From: Schizophyllum amplum
Taxonomy: Eukaryota; Basidiomycota; Agaricomycetes; Agaricales; Schizophyllaceae
DNA: 64,000 nucleotides
Assembly (NCBI GenBank): GCA_007026445.1
Contig: VDMD01000012.1
Span: forward strand, 310,001 to 374,000
Direction: 5' to 3'
Below are positions 31,969 through 42,925 of this stretch, one piece after another. Both the position numbers and the translations under genes were made by a program. The first letter of the stretch is position 1. Each line of letters opens with the position of its first letter. The notes beneath the pieces were generated by a model. The model was not told the DNA's origin, searched no databases, and was given only the letters and a program-made list of their open reading frames with translations.

Positions 31969-33365
31969 ATGCGCGCCATGCGCGTTGTCGCCGCGGTTGT
32001 GGCTGTTTCTGCAGCTTTGTATGTTCGGGCACAGGACTCTGATCAATTGAGTACGGACGAATCGCTGCTTGCCTGCGCGGCGGACGAGCAGGGCCAGTGG
32101 GACTGGGTGCGTGGACAGTGCTAGGTCAGCCTGGTATAAAGAGCTCACCTGCATGCTCTTTAGATGGACAATGGTGCTGACCAGACACCCTGTATGATGG
32201 CAAATACTCTTATGGGCGCGTGTGGGAGCGACTGTACGTCCGACTTGAGCATTGCAATAACGCGTCTCTCATTCACCCGTTTAGTGGAGACACTCTCGCC
32301 GCCAACTGAGGAGACACATAATGACTGTGTCTGCTCGATGGTTACATTTGTACTTGTCCAGGCTTGCACCGCCTGCCGCAACGATGATACGACTACGTGC
32401 GTCTATCGCTCTACTTCTATTGCAAGGTTCATTGACGCCTCTCAGTTCTTGGTACGACTGGAGGCTCGCTTGCGCGAACACGACGGAAGACGGGTTAGTT
32501 CATTCAACTTACACGTCTTGCGAAAGCTGAAGAAAATGTCCAGATTCCCCCGGGAATTACCTGGTCAGCCTGAGCATGATTTATTTGCGTGAACTGCCTC
32601 TGACCTGGCCTCTAGATGATACCACGATACCTCATTGGGCATTTTACGACGTGACGGTGGGCAATTTCATTCATGAATGCCATGCCATAGTGCTCATGCT
32701 CCACCTAGGCCTACAACGCCGGAGGATATTTCAGCAAGGATACAGCGAAGTTCGTCTACAGTTCAGGTAAGCCCATGGATTTGGCTAACAATCTAGCAAC
32801 GCCCGGTTGACGCGTCCACTGTAGATCCCGCACTCTCGACTCTGGCAGCGTCATCGACGGCGAACTCGCAATCCTCTTCCACAGCCGCAAGTGCAGCATC
32901 GTCATCGTCACTGTCTAACACGACTATCGGTGCTATAGTCGGCGGTGTCGTCGGCGGAGTAGTGCTCCTTTCCGTCGTCTTGATCGGCCTGTTGATTTGG
33001 CGGCGGCATAAGAAGGAGCGCCATGTTGCACCTTCTGCAGCGTACATGGCCGAGTGCGGTTGCCGAGACGGACTCCCTCCCCTAACCCCCGTACCGGGAC
33101 AACGGTCACGGCGGTGCAGCTATTCCTCGGTATCGCAATTTCCTGAGAAGGAGAAGTTGCGACGACACTACGTACGTGATACCTTGTTTCTCCAGTGCCA
33201 CAACTGAATGTTTTACAGAGCGATGTGTCGAAGGGCGTTGGTGATCTCGAACTCTTCCTTCCACCACTGCGACCAAACCCTGCGCATTATTCAAGTTCCC
33301 CACGAGGCAGCGTGAGCAGCGTCGAATATTCCGATGTACCGCAGCCCGTTCGTAGATACTCATAG
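31969..33365 (+). CDS. Secretory single-pass membrane protein, paralogue of the 22845 gene
   Basis: Signal peptide MRAMRVVAAVVAVSAALYVR, with an alternative start at 31978. The ectodomain has TPCMMANTLMGACGSD, NDCVCSMVTFVLVQACTACR, SWYDWRLACANTTEDGFPRE, and TTIPHWAFYDVT. A Ser/Ala stalk precedes the transmembrane helix TTIGAIVGGVVGGVVLLSVV followed by the stop-transfer RRHKKER. The tail is Ser/Pro-rich and ends VPQPVRRYS. Seven or eight short exons; the first introns fall at the same points as in the 22845 gene (after the first WDW/YDW and at CGSD/CNSG). Function unknown; layout suggests a surface or cell-wall sensor. The final intron near 33170-33218 is the least certain. Confidence 0.72.
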
Positions 33366-33569
33366 CAGTCCTTATATGTATTGGTGTACTTATTATTATG
33401 AGAGTTTTGCCGTCGAAGTTGAAGTGAAGTTGAACATAACCTGCACGTGTTCGCGGGAGCGTCGACGGTTGTTGCATCACGTCACTCATTCCGATCGCGT
33501 TCCCCGCATCAATGACCAGATCGGCATGGCTCCTGAGTTCACTCTTGCTCTATTCCTCAACATACGACG

Positions 33570-35126
33570 ATGAGCGCGGACATTCAGACCCCTCCCCCCG
33601 ACCATAAAGAGCGTCTGCTGGTCCAGATCGCCTCGTATAACACTGCCCTTCAAGGTCTGAATGGCGTTCCGCAAGACCTGGTCGACTGGTTGTCCCCGAC
33701 GCTGCAGGTTTCCCATTTCCTGTCCCGTGAACGGCGCGCCGCGGACATCGTTGCAGTCGGCTTCCAAGAGCTCTTACCACTATACCTTGGACGTATGTGC
33801 TCCTGCGCTATAAAGCGCCCGCATGTTGACTTGCCTTCAGTTGCCGGATTGTCCAAGTCCGTCATCGAGAGCCGTCATGAGCATATCCTCGCCGAGATAG
33901 AGGGGCATGCGCCCAACAAGGAGAAGTACTCCCTTGTGGCCAAGATGGTGAATGGGGGCGTCGCGCTGCTCGTGTACGCTCTGGACGAAGGCGTGGCGCG
34001 CAGAGTCACGGACGTACACACGTCATACTCAAGCTGCGGTCCAGGCTATATGGCAAACAAGGGCGCAGTTGGTGTACGTTTCCGCGTGGCAGGAGATGAT
34101 GGAGGACTGGGGGAAACCTTCACGTACGTCGAAGACGCGTAAGGAGGCTGCTCAGCACTTACCCATACCACAGGTTTGTTTGCGCGCACCTAACAGCACA
34201 TGCTGAGAAGGTCGCTCATCGTGTAGCAGATTTTCATCACATTGTTGGAACTCTGTTGTTCCCTCCCTCGCCCGGCGCATCCGGTCACTTGTCTTCAACC
34301 ATTTACGATACCTCGCACCTTTTCTTCTTTGGAGATCGTATGTGTTTCTCTCTGCTCTCAGAAAGGTCTATGATTCACTCGCTTTCATGCAGTCAATTTC
34401 CGCCTAGACATCCCTCCTGCGGATTCGCCAGCCGCTGCCACAGCGGTCACACTCATGGATGACAGCGAGCAATTGCATACGCTGAAGGCATACGACCAGC
34501 TCACCAACGAAAAGCAGAGACGAACTGCGTTCCTGGGTTTCCACGAAGGCGAATTCTGGAAGTTCAAGGCGACCTACAAATGCATCATTGGCGCAGTCGA
34601 TAGATACAAGTTAGCCTTTTGCAACAGCATGTCGCTCGCCTGTCACTAACCCTTTACAGCCCCGGTCGCGTGCCCGCATGGACAGACCGTATCTTGTATG
34701 CGACCTACTCGGATGACCCTAGCGCGTCCGAGTCGAATATAGCGAACATTTTGTATACTTCAATCCCGTCGTACACCACATCAGATCATGTTCGTCTTCT
34801 CTTCCTCGCCTCCTCCTTCCTACTGACACGCAGCCTAGAAACCGGTGGTTTCCTTGCTTCTGCTTCCAGCCCCCATGCGGACCAACCACCAGATACCTGT
34901 CATCCAGCTACCCCCGTCATACCACGCGTCTCCCGACCCATGGATGCGACCCAAACGCTACACCGGCTTAGTGCTGGACAAAGTCGTCGGTATCACTTGG
35001 TGGTTGTTCACCCTCTTCGGGATGGGCTCAGCTATCGTCGGTATCTTTAACACCCTGCTTGGGTTCGGCGCGTGGCGGTGGTACAGCTTGTGGTCATCTT
35101 CGTTGGACAGGTCGACCATCGTATGA
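33570..35126 (+). CDS. Type II inositol polyphosphate 5-phosphatase with C-terminal membrane anchor
   Basis: Removes the 5-phosphate of phosphoinositides or inositol phosphates. The DNase-I-fold motifs appear in order: VGFQELLPLYLG, YMANKGAVGVRFRV, CAHLTAH, FFGDLNFRLDIPP, RVPAWTDRILY and TTSDHKPV. The protein is about 430 residues in six or so exons. After the catalytic domain the chain continues to a hydrophobic segment with two possible helices (VVGITWWLFTLFGMGSAIVG and FNTLLGFGAWRW) near the end, so it is probably held in a membrane by a hairpin anchor. Starts MSADIQTPPPDHKERLL. It follows the Mid2-like gene by 204 bp on the same strand. The substrate and compartment cannot be told. Confidence 0.88.
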
Positions 35127-35481
35127 CGGTGAAGCTCATGTGGTGGCATGCCTTAAAATACTGTGTATGTGCTCAACCTGTATGTGTACTAAGGATGTTT
35201 TGACGCATCTGTTCTAAATTCCGTTCGGGATGGGCCGAAGAAGAAAGCCTACTTTCTAATGATCCCATTGACAGGTACTGGCAGCTACCGGTCATATGCC
35301 GGTACGCTTCTTGTGCTCTTTCATGATCAGCAATTGAGACTGAGCTCGCGTGGCGCTCATTACAGGTTAAGTACTTTGCGGTCGTCCAACCTCTGCTCAA
35401 CACGACGCTTTACAATAAGCTGCATAGACAGCCTACCCGATTATCGCATTAATATTCCACAGCTATTCGCAGCGCCAGCCT
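35127..35481. other. Convergent 3' region
   Basis: Between the stop of the inositol phosphatase (+) and the stop of the MFS transporter (-). No coding exon or RNA gene recognised. Confidence 0.45.
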
Positions 35482-38119
35482 CTAGTTACGAAGAAGTACA
35501 TATATATAGTCCCGCGCAGACAGAGCTTCTTCGTTATGCGGCCTCGCTCGAGGGTGGGCTTTCCTACCCCTAACTGCCCTAAAGTCAGTCTCGTCGGAGT
35601 CATCGACCAAAGTAGCCTCGCGCGCGAGATCCGGAACGTCCTCTTCTGCCTCCTCTTCGTCAACATTCGCTGAACTGATGACGCTGTTCTTGTGATTGGG
35701 AATCCGAACGAATGTGAGGAAGATACAAGCGCCGGCGACCAGTCCTACAGCGACGAAGAAGATGCGGCGGGGAATGTTGCCACAGTGTTCATGTATACCT
35801 ACAACTTGGTCAGACGGCCATCGCCAAAATCTGAACAGACCGCATACCAGGGCAAACATCGAGGGTCCTGCTATCTGGGAGGACAGCGCCTGCACGACAG
35901 ATATTGCGCCGAACAGCCTGTGTTGCTGTCAATAGCATTCACGAGCCCTGTAAGAGGCCTACTCACTTTCCAGCCTCCGTCCCCCCACGGCGTACATAGA
36001 TATCCAGCGCCACACTCTGCAGCGCTGCCGGTAGCGCACCACCTATAGCAGCTCCCATTGCTGACGCCGTGTACGCAGCCGGGTGCGGCGACAGCGCCAT
36101 GCCCGTGTATGCGATGACTTCTATAAGAAGGCAAACCCGGGCAAACCGCAGGTCGAACAGCGGCGAGTGAATCTCCTTGCGCACGACTACCTGTGGGCGA
36201 CCGGAGCTGACAAGCGGGGCATTTTCGTCGTCCTGGTAGAACTCGAGTATTTCGGGAGCTGGCTTGAAGATCTTGAGAATGACTGAAGGTGTGAAGGGTC
36301 AGCCGAGAAGAGTCATGCTGTGTAGGAATGAAGACAGACCAGGGACAAGAATGGTAAGGTAGATGGCCCGGACAGCACCGATGGAGCTAAGGAAGTACCC
36401 AAGCTAGACGACGATCGTAAGCGAGAGACACCAGTAAGGGTGTGGCGTTGGCGTACCTGCTCGGAGGTCCAACCGAATTTCGCTGAGGCGTACTGGAACG
36501 AGTACATATACGAACCCTAGCGATACTATGTCAGTGCCATACTCCGATACGAAACTCAGCTGTACTAACCATGATACTGGCCGTAAAGCCATACGCGAGT
36601 GCTATCAGCACCAGGCTCCAATCCCTCGAGGGTTTCTTCAACGGATTACCGTTCACGCTCGCGCGGTGCGGGTAAAAGACAGCCAGCGGCCTCAAAAAGG
36701 CGCCCAGCTTGATCGCGAAAGCCACAGCCGTGACCCATGCCTAACGCGCGCCGCAGCCTGCATGTCCTCCCTGTACTGCGCCGCCGACGCGAGTCGCTGC
36801 TTCTTGGAAACCGACTCGGGGAGCACGAACCACACATAGAGCGTGTAGCTGATGTGGATGAGGGTGGTGGCGTAGAAAATGGAGATGAGGCTGGTCTCCC
36901 GTATGAGGAGGCCGCCCAGGCTGGGCCCGAGGCGACGCCGATGAAGAGCATGCCCATGAAAGAGAGAAGGCGCGTGCACGGCCTCCTGGCGTGCCCGTGT
37001 CTGCGAGGTATGCTGCATGGCAGCGCTAGCGGCAGTATTCCTAATGAATTCAGCGCATTGTGCCACAATAAATTATGCTTACCGCCAAGCGCGCCTTCGA
37101 CCAGTGGACCAACCTAGAAAGGATAAGCGACTCATGCGCTTTGAGTATTGAGGGCAACATACAACAAGGAACCAGTACCCTCCAGGGGCCGCATCCGGGA
37201 ACGTGGCGACGAAAATCACAATGAAATCTGTGAGCAATGCGCCCAGGATGGAGATGCCCATGACGGAGGTTCTGCCATGCCGATCGGAATACTATAGGGA
37301 GGTTAGCGTCATGTACGACCGCAAGTAGCGTTGTTTGAAAGCTTACTGAACCCCACCAGCCGGTGGTAAGACAAGCGAACGCGCCCATCGAGAGACTCAG
37401 AGCTGCAGCGCGTGTAAGGGTCGTGGTGCGCGGAACAGACGACGATGCATACCGGCAGTAAGCTGGGCAACGATACGCTGGACCACAGGGTCCGAGGCGC
37501 ACGTCCTCGTGCTTGGTTCGTTCGGGAGCTCGACACCTCAGCGGGCGTTGCCTGTTCAACTCGAGCAGTATGCGAGTGGTATCCTCGGGATACTTATCGT
37601 CTGGGCTAATGATGGGGCTTGCATGCCTGGCGGGAGGAAAGATCCCCGACACAGAAGCGGGGTCAAGGCCGTAGTTCTCCTTGAATATATCCGGCTTGTG
37701 CACTCGGCAGACGAGACGCGTGTATATCTCGACCCTCGGCGCAAGCGTTGCGGACATTGCTACGAAGAGGGAGCATGTCAACATACACGCCTTGAATCAT
37801 AAGCTGCTCACGCACCTGCCGTGGAGAACGGTATGATGGCCAAGATCCTGCATGGTTAAGTGCATGAGGTGAAGGGGACGTGACGCAGAGGTAGGTAGAC
37901 ACGCACCACCAGGTTCCTGGTCTTCTGTACCACGGCCTCCTATCACCAAGCTGGTGACTCGGGAGGCTCATCGTCGGCCACCATCGTCGCATCCGTGTGG
38001 TCGTGGGGGTGCACGATCTCGTGCAAGAGTCCTGTCGCCTCGTCGGTCGTGAGTCCATCGGGGCGGAGAAGCGGCGTGCTACTGTGCATGCGCGATGTGG
38101 GGAGACGAGGACGCGACAT
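35482..38119 (-). CDS. MFS transporter (TCR/Tet-type), frame interrupted
   Basis: Multi-spanning transporter. Exon 1 (from 38119) is a hydrophilic N-terminal tail (MSRPRLPTSRMHSSTPLLRP). Then come PRVEIYTRLVC, motif A as WWGSYSDRHGRTSVMGIS, LTDFIVIFVATFP, FMGMLFIGVASGP joined to SLGGLLIRE, and YATTLIHISYTLYVWFVLP. The C-terminal half follows with SRDWSLVLIALAYGF and IFFVAVGLVAGACIFLTF, ending in an acidic tail. The frame breaks at least twice between about 36920 and 36990: one T is lacking before FMGMLF and one C before SLGGLL. Another break near 36738-36745 is unresolved. As nearby essential genes are broken in the same way, these look like assembly indels and not gene decay, but a pseudogene is not excluded. 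Substrate unknown. Confidence 0.75.
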
Positions 38120-38394
38120 AGCAGGTAGTGATGGGCCCCCAGGGGCTGTTCAGTGAATGGAGATGAGCGCAAGACGAGACCCGAATGATAACTAAGACTC
38201 CCCCTGCCATGCCGCAATGCACGCAGGCGGTTAGGCCAGTCTCATCACCACTGATCGTCACTGAATCGTCGGCGGCTCGGTTACCGTTATCTTATCTCGC
38301 CCCTTGCCATTGTTATCATCGTCCTCTCAGCCCGTCCCGCGTCCCCAGCCCATCCCGCCGTCAACGCATCCCAGCCCATCGTCTGTCGCAGAGC

Positions 38395-39012
38395 CATGGC
38401 GAGTCCTCGTCGCGAGCGGCCTGCGCGCCTAAATCGCTGAACGCGAGGCAGTCCCACACGGTCGACATCCCCCAGTCCATCAAGGACTCCCTGCGCAAGT
38501 TCCGCTTCAAGCGCCGGAACGAAGGGCAACGCGGCCATCGTCATCAAGATAAACAAGGCGCAGTTGACCATGGAGGAGGTCGAGACGTTCGACAATATCT
38601 CGATTGAGGAGCTCGCTGAGGGTGCGTCTCGATGTGGCGTCGGTCCCATCTCGATTGCGACGATGGCGTCCTGCCGGGTACTGACCTCCTTGCAGAGCTT
38701 CCGGAGAACAGCCCCCGCTTCGTCGTCATCTCCTATGAGCTACACCACAAGGACGGGCGGAACGTCGTTCCCTCTCGTTTTGATCAACTGGGCGCCCTCA
38801 AGCTCAGAGATGGGCATGTTGACGCTTCACGCCAGCTCTTTCCTTGACTTCCAGAATGTGGTACGCAGCTTACGTCTCACACACTGCTTCCTGCTAGCAA
38901 GAATTGACCATCTTCACCTTGCGCTACTTAGGCGGATGTGTCCAAAGTCATCGAAATCCGCGACGGACCCGAAGGACTCACCCAGGAAGCCATCGACTCC
39001 AAACTCGCATGA
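38395..39012 (+). CDS. GMF (glia maturation factor) family ADF-homology protein
   Basis: Binds the Arp2/3 complex and promotes actin debranching. The product is about 140 residues. Recognisable segments are SHTVDIPQSIKDSLRKFRF, MEEVETFDNISIEELAEELP, FVVISYELHHKDGR, FPLVLINWAPSSSEMGMLTL, HASSFLDFQNVADVSKVIEI and GLTQEAIDSKLA. Two one-base breaks occur: an extra G in GGG at 38524-38526 and an extra A at 38761-38762. The 5' end fits a 7-nt first exon ATGGCGA (about 38395-38401) and a 45-nt intron with an unusual GTCCTC donor and a GCTGAAC branch point; a direct in-frame start was not found closer. Introns follow LAEE and FQNV. The gene is divergent from the MFS transporter. Confidence 0.82.
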
Positions 39013-39062
39013 TGTCTACACAGAGGTCTCAACGTGTAATGCAAGCTATCTTTGCTGTACTA

Positions 39063-40939
39063 TTAATCAACCTTCGATCGGCTCTGCACCCCGCCACCTG
39101 GTCTGCTTTGCACCCCGCCGTCCGATCTGCCTTGCACCGCGCCCTCATACGCCTCAATAATCTGCCCAAGCACCCACCCATGCCCCAAAACATACACCAG
39201 CGACGACGCCCACAGTGCCAGAAACACATTCTCCCCCAAAAACTCCAGTCGATACCCATTGAACAGCCACACCGCCTGCGCGAGCGCCCACACGACGACG
39301 CACAGCACGGCCTCCCGCCGCCGCATGCGCAGGCGGGACATGATGAGAGGCAATAGCAAGAGGTACCAGAGGAAGTACTGTATGCGAGTGTTAGTGATGA
39401 GTCAGGATACACAACAGGGAGAACCATAACAGCCAGAACCGGAATTTAAAAGAGCCAACGTGAAGCGGACAAACGACTCACCTGCGATGTGCATACTTTA
39501 TTGAACAGCACAAAGGCCGCCGTCTGCACGAACCACGCGAACGGCAAATCGCGCGCGCGCCGCCCGAAAAGCAGCCCGCACCCAGAGTCAGCACCATCTG
39601 CGGGATGAAGCTAGTGAGCGGCGACCGCAGCGCGCGGCGGAGCAACGATAGTTGCGGGGCGGAAGTCGCGGAGAGTTGCTGCGCGGAGCTCGCGTAGAGT
39701 TGCGGTGCGGAGGTCGCGAACGTCGCGATGTCAGGCGTGAACGTCACGGTATCGTGCCACGACAAATACACCAAGTAGAAGTATGGCGAGAAATTATGGC
39801 GGTGGTCGAGCCGGTGCAGGTGGTAGAGATACGATTCGTAGAGGAAGGGGTAGCCCCAGCTGCAATGATTTGTGTTAGTTGGAAGTCCCGATTGGTGATA
39901 GAGAAAGGCGGGACTACTGATAGTGGAAGTTACGATATAGCGAAAACGACAAGCAAGAGATAATGACAAGCAGGACGCACATCGCATAACACCCCAAGCC
40001 GAGAGCGAAGAAGGTGCCGGCGCTTATAGCGAGGAAGCGGAGCGTCCTCCAATTTGCAAGCGCGGCGTAGTAGGCAAGCGTGGCGGGTGGCATTGTCTTC
40101 CCTCTTCGCTGCATGCCCTCACTGGTGATGACCCCGAGACATCCAACGCCGTACACGAATGGGTAGATCTTCCAATGGGTGCTCACGCCAAGAAGGACAG
40201 CGGCGGCATCCCAGCGCTTCTTCAACGCCGCGTACAGTGTCAGGAGGACGAGCGTAGACAATATGGCCTCCGATGAACCCCGAGTGGAGATGGAGAAGAC
40301 CATGGGGTTCAGGAGGTGGGTGCGGCGTAGAGGGTGGCAAGGCGTTCGTGCTTCGATGATGGCTTTTCAATGCATTTGGCCGTTTCGCGTTACCGCTGCT
40401 GGAGAGTCTTTCGTTGATCTCGCGGTGAGCTGCAGCAATGGATGTCAGTAGTGGCACACACACGAGAAATAGAACGCGCAGACACGTCTGTTGTCATCCC
40501 TCCGTTTGGGGAAGCACTTCGGAGCACAATAGGCGATAGATGATGAGTCCATTCACGATGTCGCATGCCGCAAACAGATACTTCCCAAAGGAGGGATGCA
40601 GCCATTCGTTCGGAAGCATAAGCAGCGCCAAAAGCGGCGTATACCGATACGTCTCGCGCGTGTATGGGCTGAGAAAATATCAGCCTTGGCTGAACCGAAG
40701 ACTTCGATGAACGGACGTACTCTCCGAAGCTGAGGAATCCTCCTAGAGTCCTTTTGCGCTGTTACCCTCGGTGGGGGTGCGTAGGAAGCGTGCGGCATCA
40801 CTGAACACGCGATATCGATGTCGGTGTACTTGACGACTGAGTGCGCGTCGTGCCATTCGCTGTACACAATGAGACCGAAACGGATGATGATTGCGAGGAC
40901 GAGAACATTGCGGATTGTGAAGTAGGAAGAGAGTGTCAT
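39063..40939 (-). CDS. GPI mannosyltransferase I (PIG-M / Gpi14), frame interrupted
   Basis: ER membrane enzyme adding the first mannose to GPI anchors. It starts MTLSSYFTIRNVLVLAIII, with the catalytic DxD in VKYTDID. Further family segments are TYRYTPLLALLMLPNEW, the signature NPMVFSISTRGSSEAIL, GVSTHWKIYPFVYG, and WGYPFLYESYLYHLHRLDHR and HNFSPYFYLVYLSW. The C-terminal half has several helices. At least three single-base breaks are needed to restore the family pattern: a missing T at about 40813, a missing C at about 40744 that otherwise creates a stop, and a missing G in the run at 39575-39577. One more near 40320 is possible. The C terminus ends with a short repeated GGVQSR segment. Stop at 39063. 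Confidence 0.82.
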
Positions 40940-41306
40940 GATGGCATGGGAGGGAGATGGGGATGGGGCTACCGTCTCTACTGTCGAGTATCTGTTATTG
41001 AACGACCAAGAAGGCAGTGGTACTCACCTCGTTGAAGAATTAGGCCTGTTATGCGCGACGACTTGATTTTGCGACCGTGGATTCTGTGAGTACTGTGTTC
41101 CCCGACTATCTATTTTGTTTGTCCGCCAGAGTGCGGACGGTGGTTGAGAACAATGTGCGTCGACGCGTCCAGACGCGTTCGGCGCGATGGGTGACAGCGA
41201 CGTGGAAACGTCACATCCGTGACTTTAGTAACGCACGCACCCGTGAAGGCTGGTCGTCGTCACTCTGCCTTGACACTATTCGACACCCCCGCCACTCGTC
41301 AGCGCC
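40940..41306. promoter_or_regulatory. Divergent promoter PIG-M / sar1
   Basis: 367 bp between the two starts. No coding exon recognised. No clear TATA box. Confidence 0.45.
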
Positions 41307-42330
41307 ATGTTTATCCTCAACTGGTTCTGGGACGTTTTGTCACAGCTCGGTACGTTGTCTTTCTCCCCGCCCTGCGTCAGAGACTGAGTACAATGTGCAC
41401 GCGCAGGCCTGCTGCACAAGAAGCCAAAATCCTCTTCCTCGGCCTCGACAATGCCGGAAAGACGGTGTGTGGGACGCATGGCGGTAAGAGAAGGGACAAC
41501 TGACAGCGAGGACAGACGTTGCTGCACATGCTGAAGAACGACCGTCTGGCCACGCTTCAGCCGACGCTCCATCCCAGTGCGTAGACGCAGGCGTTCATAC
41601 TTGTGATGGCGTGAAATGACCGTTGTGTCTTTGTCCAGCATCTGAGGAGCTTGCCATTGGCAATGTCAAGTTCACCACGTACGATCTCGGTGGTCATCAG
41701 CAGGGTGCGTGCCTCCAGCCTTTCGTGCACACGCCTATGCTTATCAGTCCATGAACCCGTCAACGCCTTCCTTCTCACTCAACCCACACGCATACGCATA
41801 TTATATCCTAACCAGCTCGCCGCCTGTGGAAGGACTACTTCCCCGAGGTCGACGGCATTGTCTTCCTCGTCGACAGCGCCGACTTTGAGCGCTTCGGCGA
41901 GTCCAAGGCCGAGCTCGACGCCCTCCTCTCCATCGAGCAGCTCGCGAAGGTCCCTTCCTTGTCCTCGGCAACAAGATCGACGCCGTGGGCGCTGTGAGCG
42001 AGGAGGAGCTCCGGCACCACCTGGGCTTGTACCAGACCACCGGCAAGGTGCGTAACGTGCTGCGTTGCGTCAGTGGCGTCAGCTGAAATGTTTGCTGCAG
42101 GGCAAGGTCCCTCTTACCGACATCCGCCCCATTGAGATCTTCATGTGCTCCGTCGTGCAGCGACAGGGGTACGGAGAGGGTGCGTGGCGTTTTACGTACT
42201 TCATGCAGCAGGCTTACTCACTCTCTTCCTCTTTGCACGCAGGCTTCCGCTGGATCTCACAATATGTGCGTTTCGCCATTACTTCCTCTTCCATGTGCAG
42301 ACACTGATGGACCACTCTTTGTAGATGTGA
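41307..42330 (+). CDS. sar1: Sar1 small GTPase (COPII)
   Basis: ER-exit GTPase that starts COPII coat assembly; about 190 residues. It opens with the amphipathic helix [15 protein letters not shown], then the P-loop [11 protein letters not shown], switch [25 protein letters not shown] in switch II, LGNKID for base binding and [20 protein letters not shown] at the C terminus. Two single-base breaks interrupt it: a missing G at about 41423 (HKKAK region) and a missing T at about 41955 (KVPFLVLG region). Six or more short exons. The last intron appears to end just before ATGTGA (42325-42330), so the final exon carries only one residue and the stop. Sar1 is essential in fungi, so the breaks are read as assembly errors. 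Confidence 0.93.
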
Positions 42331-42925
42331 GCGGCCTTCCTGGCAAGGACACTCACACTTTGTGCCGGTGGCATAGACAGCTCTATCTCGAGGTACATTG
42401 ACGGCTCTATCTCGAGGTACATCGACATGCGTGCAACTTGCAATCTTGTTTTCTTCATTAGCTACTTCTCACAATTCTACGGTCTCGCTCGCCTTCAAGG
42501 CCTTTTGTTGTAATTCTCTCAGACCGAGGCAGCGCATAGCAGCTCTCGCGCTGCCTTCTGCCCCAGCATGCGTCGTCTGGCCTCGTATAGTTCGGCTCGT
42601 ATTGGAATGCGGCCCAATGGATTCGAGCCTTGAGTTGCATGCAGGCGAGCGAGTCCAAATCTGTCTCCCTCGTTGCGGCAAGACACGTCTGAGTCAATGG
42701 TTGAACATGCAGTGGTTGCATTGATGTACACGTGACCGTGTCACTGGGGACCAACACCTCCGTTGTTCCTTCTTCGACTTCGCGATTGGGAAGCTTCAAT
42801 GTAAGGGCTTCAAATCGTGTTTATACAAGTGCGTCAACATCGTGTCTGCTCGCAGCGATAGCTTCGAGAAACAGGTCTGTCTTCTTCAACGCCATCGCCT
42901 ACTAGGCCCCCACCAAACACGGACG
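42331..42925. other. Convergent 3' region with a tandem repeat
   Basis: Between sar1 (+) and OTU1 (-). It contains two near-identical 23-nt copies of GCTCTATCTCGAGGTACAT-GAC at 42380-42402 and 42404-42426, period 24, in the presumed 3' UTR of sar1. No coding exon recognised. Confidence 0.55.

Noticed and set aside
35482..40939. MFS transporter, GMF and PIG-M as three adjacent pseudogenes
   Set aside because: The breaks are single bases in or beside homopolymers, and the same type of break is seen in rpl7 and sar1; sequencing error explains all with one cause. Not fully excluded for the MFS gene.
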